A program made the position numbers and the translations under genes. A stretch of DNA of 33,920 nucleotides from Gammaproteobacteria bacterium (lineage in GTDB: Bacteria; Pseudomonadota; Gammaproteobacteria; GCA-2400775), in assembly GCA_002400905.2 (NCBI GenBank), contig NVRQ02000018.1:1-33920 (forward strand), written 5' to 3'. A model generated the notes under the pieces. That model was not told where the DNA came from. It saw only the letters and a list, made by a program, of their open reading frames with translations, and made no database searches. Within the stretch, counting starts at the first letter, position 1; each line of letters starts with the position of its first letter. Of the stretch, positions 31,812 to 33,920 are shown one piece after another.

Positions 31812-31920
31812 CAATGGCATGTACTCGGACAGCGGAACCTCTGATTGATTTGGGACTGAGTGGATGATGAGATAACATCTTTCATATCGAGGCGCAAACC
31901 GCACCCCAAGGGTTCTTTTC

Positions 31921-31988
31921 AATTTATTGTGGCCGATATAAAGATGAATCCCTGGGTTTATCGAGGTAACATGAAGCGGGAAGTAAAG
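31921..31988 (+). repeat. 68-bp dispersed direct repeat, copy 1
   Basis: AATTTATTGTGGCCGATATAAAGATGAATCCCTGGGTTTATCGAGGTAACATGAAGCGGGAAGTAAAG matches 33502-33569 at roughly 59/68 positions. Confidence 0.85.
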
Positions 31989-32360
31989 TTAGAGTAAGCG
32001 GTGTTGATGGTGTTATTTTGCATGTAAATCGAATCGATTAGGGTTCTAGATTAATGGACTTAAACTGATTGTAAAATACTGATGCGTTTAATTTTACTTT
32101 TGTCGTGTGCGGATAAACCAGGGCTGGTTGCGCGTATATCCAGTTTTATTTATGCGCATGGCGGCAATATACATAGTCTCGATGAATATGCAGACCCTCG
32201 CGAAGCGCAGTTTTTTATTCGTGTTGAGTGGAGTGTTGATGAGCGCTATACTCTGCTTGAGCTGGAAGAGGAATTTACCCCTCTTGCAAACGAGTTTAAT
32301 GCCGAATGGGAAATAAAAAACAAAGATAAGAAGCTGCGGGTAGCGATCTTTGTCTCTAAA
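31972..32360 (+). repeat. Segmental duplication, copy B: nfeD 3' fragment plus 5' part of intact purU
   Basis: See copy A (30415-30790). Confidence 0.95.
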
Positions 32361-32927
32361 TACGACCATTGTCTGCGTGAAATCTTATGGCGCTATGAGG
32401 CAGGCGAGCTGCCTATTGATATTCCTTTAGTTATTTCAAATCATGATGGGTTATCAGCGATTGCTAAACAGCATGACATCCCTTTTCATATGTTTGCATT
32501 GACCAATGAAAATAAATTGGAACAAGAGAAAAAAGAATGCCAATTACTCGATAGTCACGATATTGATGTTGTTGTGCTAGCACGGTATATGCAGGTGTTG
32601 TCGCCGCGGTTTGTGGCACGATATAAAAACCAAATTATCAATATCCATCATTCATTTTTGCCGGCATTTATTGGTGGGGATCCCTATAAGCAAGCCTATG
32701 AACGCGGTGTGAAAATAATTGGTGCGACCAGTCACTATGTGACCTCAGACTTAGACGAAGGCCCTATTATTGAGCAAGGCACGACGCGAATCAGCCATCG
32801 TGAATCAAGAGAAGATATGGTTCGTAAAGGTCGTGATGTCGAGCGCCAGGTGTTAGTGCGCGCACTCGACGCGCATTGCAATCATCGTGTATTAGTCAGC
32901 GGTGGAAAAACGATTGTTTTTTCTTAA
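32082..32927 (+). CDS. purU: Formyltetrahydrofolate deformylase
   Basis: N-terminal ACT domain (LLLSCADKPGLVARISSFIYAHGGNIHSLDEY); formyltransferase-fold domain with LARYMQVLSPRFVARYKNQIINIHHSFLPAFIGGDPYKQAYERGVKIIGATSHYVTSDLDEGPIIEQ. Confidence 0.96.
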   Translation: MRLILLLSCADKPGLVARISSFIYAHGGNIHSLDEYADPREAQFFIRVEWSVDERYTLLELEEEFTPLANEFNAEWEIKNKDKKLRVAIFVSKYDHCLREILWRYEAGELPIDIPLVISNHDGLSAIAKQHDIPFHMFALTNENKLEQEKKECQLLDSHDIDVVVLARYMQVLSPRFVARYKNQIINIHHSFLPAFIGGDPYKQAYERGVKIIGATSHYVTSDLDEGPIIEQGTTRISHRESREDMVRKGRDVERQVLVRALDAHCNHRVLVSGGKTIVFS

Positions 32928-32987
32928 GAGAAAGTGATATGGATAATTTGTATTAGCGAGTGATTTTTAATCCGGTGGCACTCATAA

Positions 32988-33485
32988 ATGTTTGATTTAT
33001 ATGCCCTATTAAATAACTGGAATACCTTGGTAGTCATTTTGATACTGCTAATTATCGCAAATGGCGCACCTATTGTTGCACGAAAACTATTGCCTGATAT
33101 TGGCGCATGTCCGCTTGATATGGGCTCCCGTTTTATTGATGGCAAACCCCTCTTTGGCTCGTCTAAGACAGTGCGCGGAATTATTGCTTCCTTGTTTTTT
33201 ACAGCGGCCTTAGCGCCCGTGTTTGGGTTGCCGGTCTCCACAGGTATTACTCTTGCGCTAGGCGCTATGTTGGGCGATTTACTCTCCAGCTTTATTAAAC
33301 GTCGGCTTAATATTGAGTCTAGCGAAATGGCGATGGGCTTGGATCAGGTACCGGAGTCATTAATTCCCTTGCTGTTCATTCAATCTCAATTTAGTTTAGG
33401 TATCGATGCTATCATTCTGATAGTAATCCTATTTTTTTTATTGGGAATAATATTGTCGCGTGTGTTTTTTAAGCTTGGACTTTGA
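32988..33485 (+). CDS. CDP-archaeol synthase-like (DUF46/CarS) membrane protein
   Basis: Multi-TM 165 aa: ANGAPIVARKLL, DGKPLFGSSKTVRGIIASL, LGAMLGDLLSSFIKRRLNIESSEMAMGLDQVPESLIPLL. Confidence 0.85.
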   Translation: MFDLYALLNNWNTLVVILILLIIANGAPIVARKLLPDIGACPLDMGSRFIDGKPLFGSSKTVRGIIASLFFTAALAPVFGLPVSTGITLALGAMLGDLLSSFIKRRLNIESSEMAMGLDQVPESLIPLLFIQSQFSLGIDAIILIVILFFLLGIILSRVFFKLGL

Positions 33486-33501
33486 CGCAGATCGTACTAG
33501 T

Positions 33502-33569
33502 AATTTATGGTGGCTGAGTTAAAGATGAATCCCTGGATTTATCGAGGTAGCATAAAGAGGAAAGTAAAG
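33502..33569 (+). repeat. 68-bp dispersed direct repeat, copy 2
   Basis: AATTTATGGTGGCTGAGTTAAAGATGAATCCCTGGATTTATCGAGGTAGCATAAAGAGGAAAGTAAAG; see copy 1. Confidence 0.85.
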
Positions 33570-33757
33570 GCACAGCGCTATGATGTTGATAGAGCATCGA
33601 ATAAACGGCATGGAAGGGAGCAGTAGCAACTAAGGAGCACATTGATTGGGCGACATAGGCGAGTGAATATTGCGCTGAGACAAGGCGGGTATTATGAAAA
33701 AACTGTAGGTGACTACGCATACGGTGAGGGGTTTTTTATAGTGACCAACGTCGGCGT

Positions 33758-33920
33758 ACCCCAAGAGTACTTCCTCGCGATGGGCTATCGCCAATCACTC
33801 AGGGCGCACCCCAAGAGTACTTCCTCGTGATGGACTATCGCCAATCACTCAGGGCGCACCCCAAGAGTACTTCCTCGTGATGGACTATCGCCAATCACTC
33901 AGGGCGCACCCCAAGAGTAC
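33758..33920. repeat. 50-bp tandem repeat array, at least 3.2 units, running off the window end
   Basis: Period exactly 50: ACCCCAAGAGTACTTCCTCGYGATGGRCTATCGCCAATCACTCAGGGCGC at 33758, 33808, 33858 and 33908 (partial). Confidence 0.97.

Noticed and set aside
33642-33830. 62-aa ORF at the window end
   Set aside because: Half of it runs through the tandem repeat array; no start signal or family support.
33758-33920. Possible CRISPR array
   Set aside because: Units are contiguous 50-bp tandem copies with no variable spacers, and no cas genes are nearby.

Overview
A 33.9-kb gammaproteobacterial-type chromosomal window. Family assignments come from reading the translated ORFs, not from database searches. 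Core genes: acs and a dksA-like gene with a long Lys/Ala-rich N-terminal extension (minus strand); HAD hydrolase, aminotransferase and LysM/YkuD L,D-transpeptidase (plus); an Lpp-like alanine-rich lipoprotein, a second YkuD L,D-transpeptidase, a CysZ-like protein, an FGGY kinase and queF (minus); the smc-zipA-ligA block; rsd/algQ-like; a long RelA/SpoT homologue; a lipoprotein; an EamA transporter; SPFH and NfeD; purU; and a CDP-archaeol-synthase-like (DUF46) protein. Two accessory patches interrupt this core. (1) 17.4-22.7 kb holds decayed IS5-, IS3- and IS110-type transposases and cargo (queD, amidinotransferase/DDAH-like, isochorismatase-like, GlxA/AraC regulator). It ends in a degenerate chimeric copy of the ligA 3' end fused to the small ORF downstream of ligA. 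(2) 30.4-32.4 kb holds a two-gene unknown/ankyrin cassette between two near-identical ~0.38-kb copies of the nfeD-purU junction. Non-coding structure includes two MITE-like elements in or next to the smc-zipA-ligA block, one of them strongly multi-hairpin; a 50-bp tandem array running off the window end, with a related 36-bp unit inside the IS5-type remnant; and a 68-bp dispersed repeat whose end matches the nfeD duplication junction. The best candidates for something undescribed are the two-gene cassette with its target duplication, and the repeat family behind the rearrangements. No complete known defence system, CRISPR array, rRNA or tRNA was recognised.
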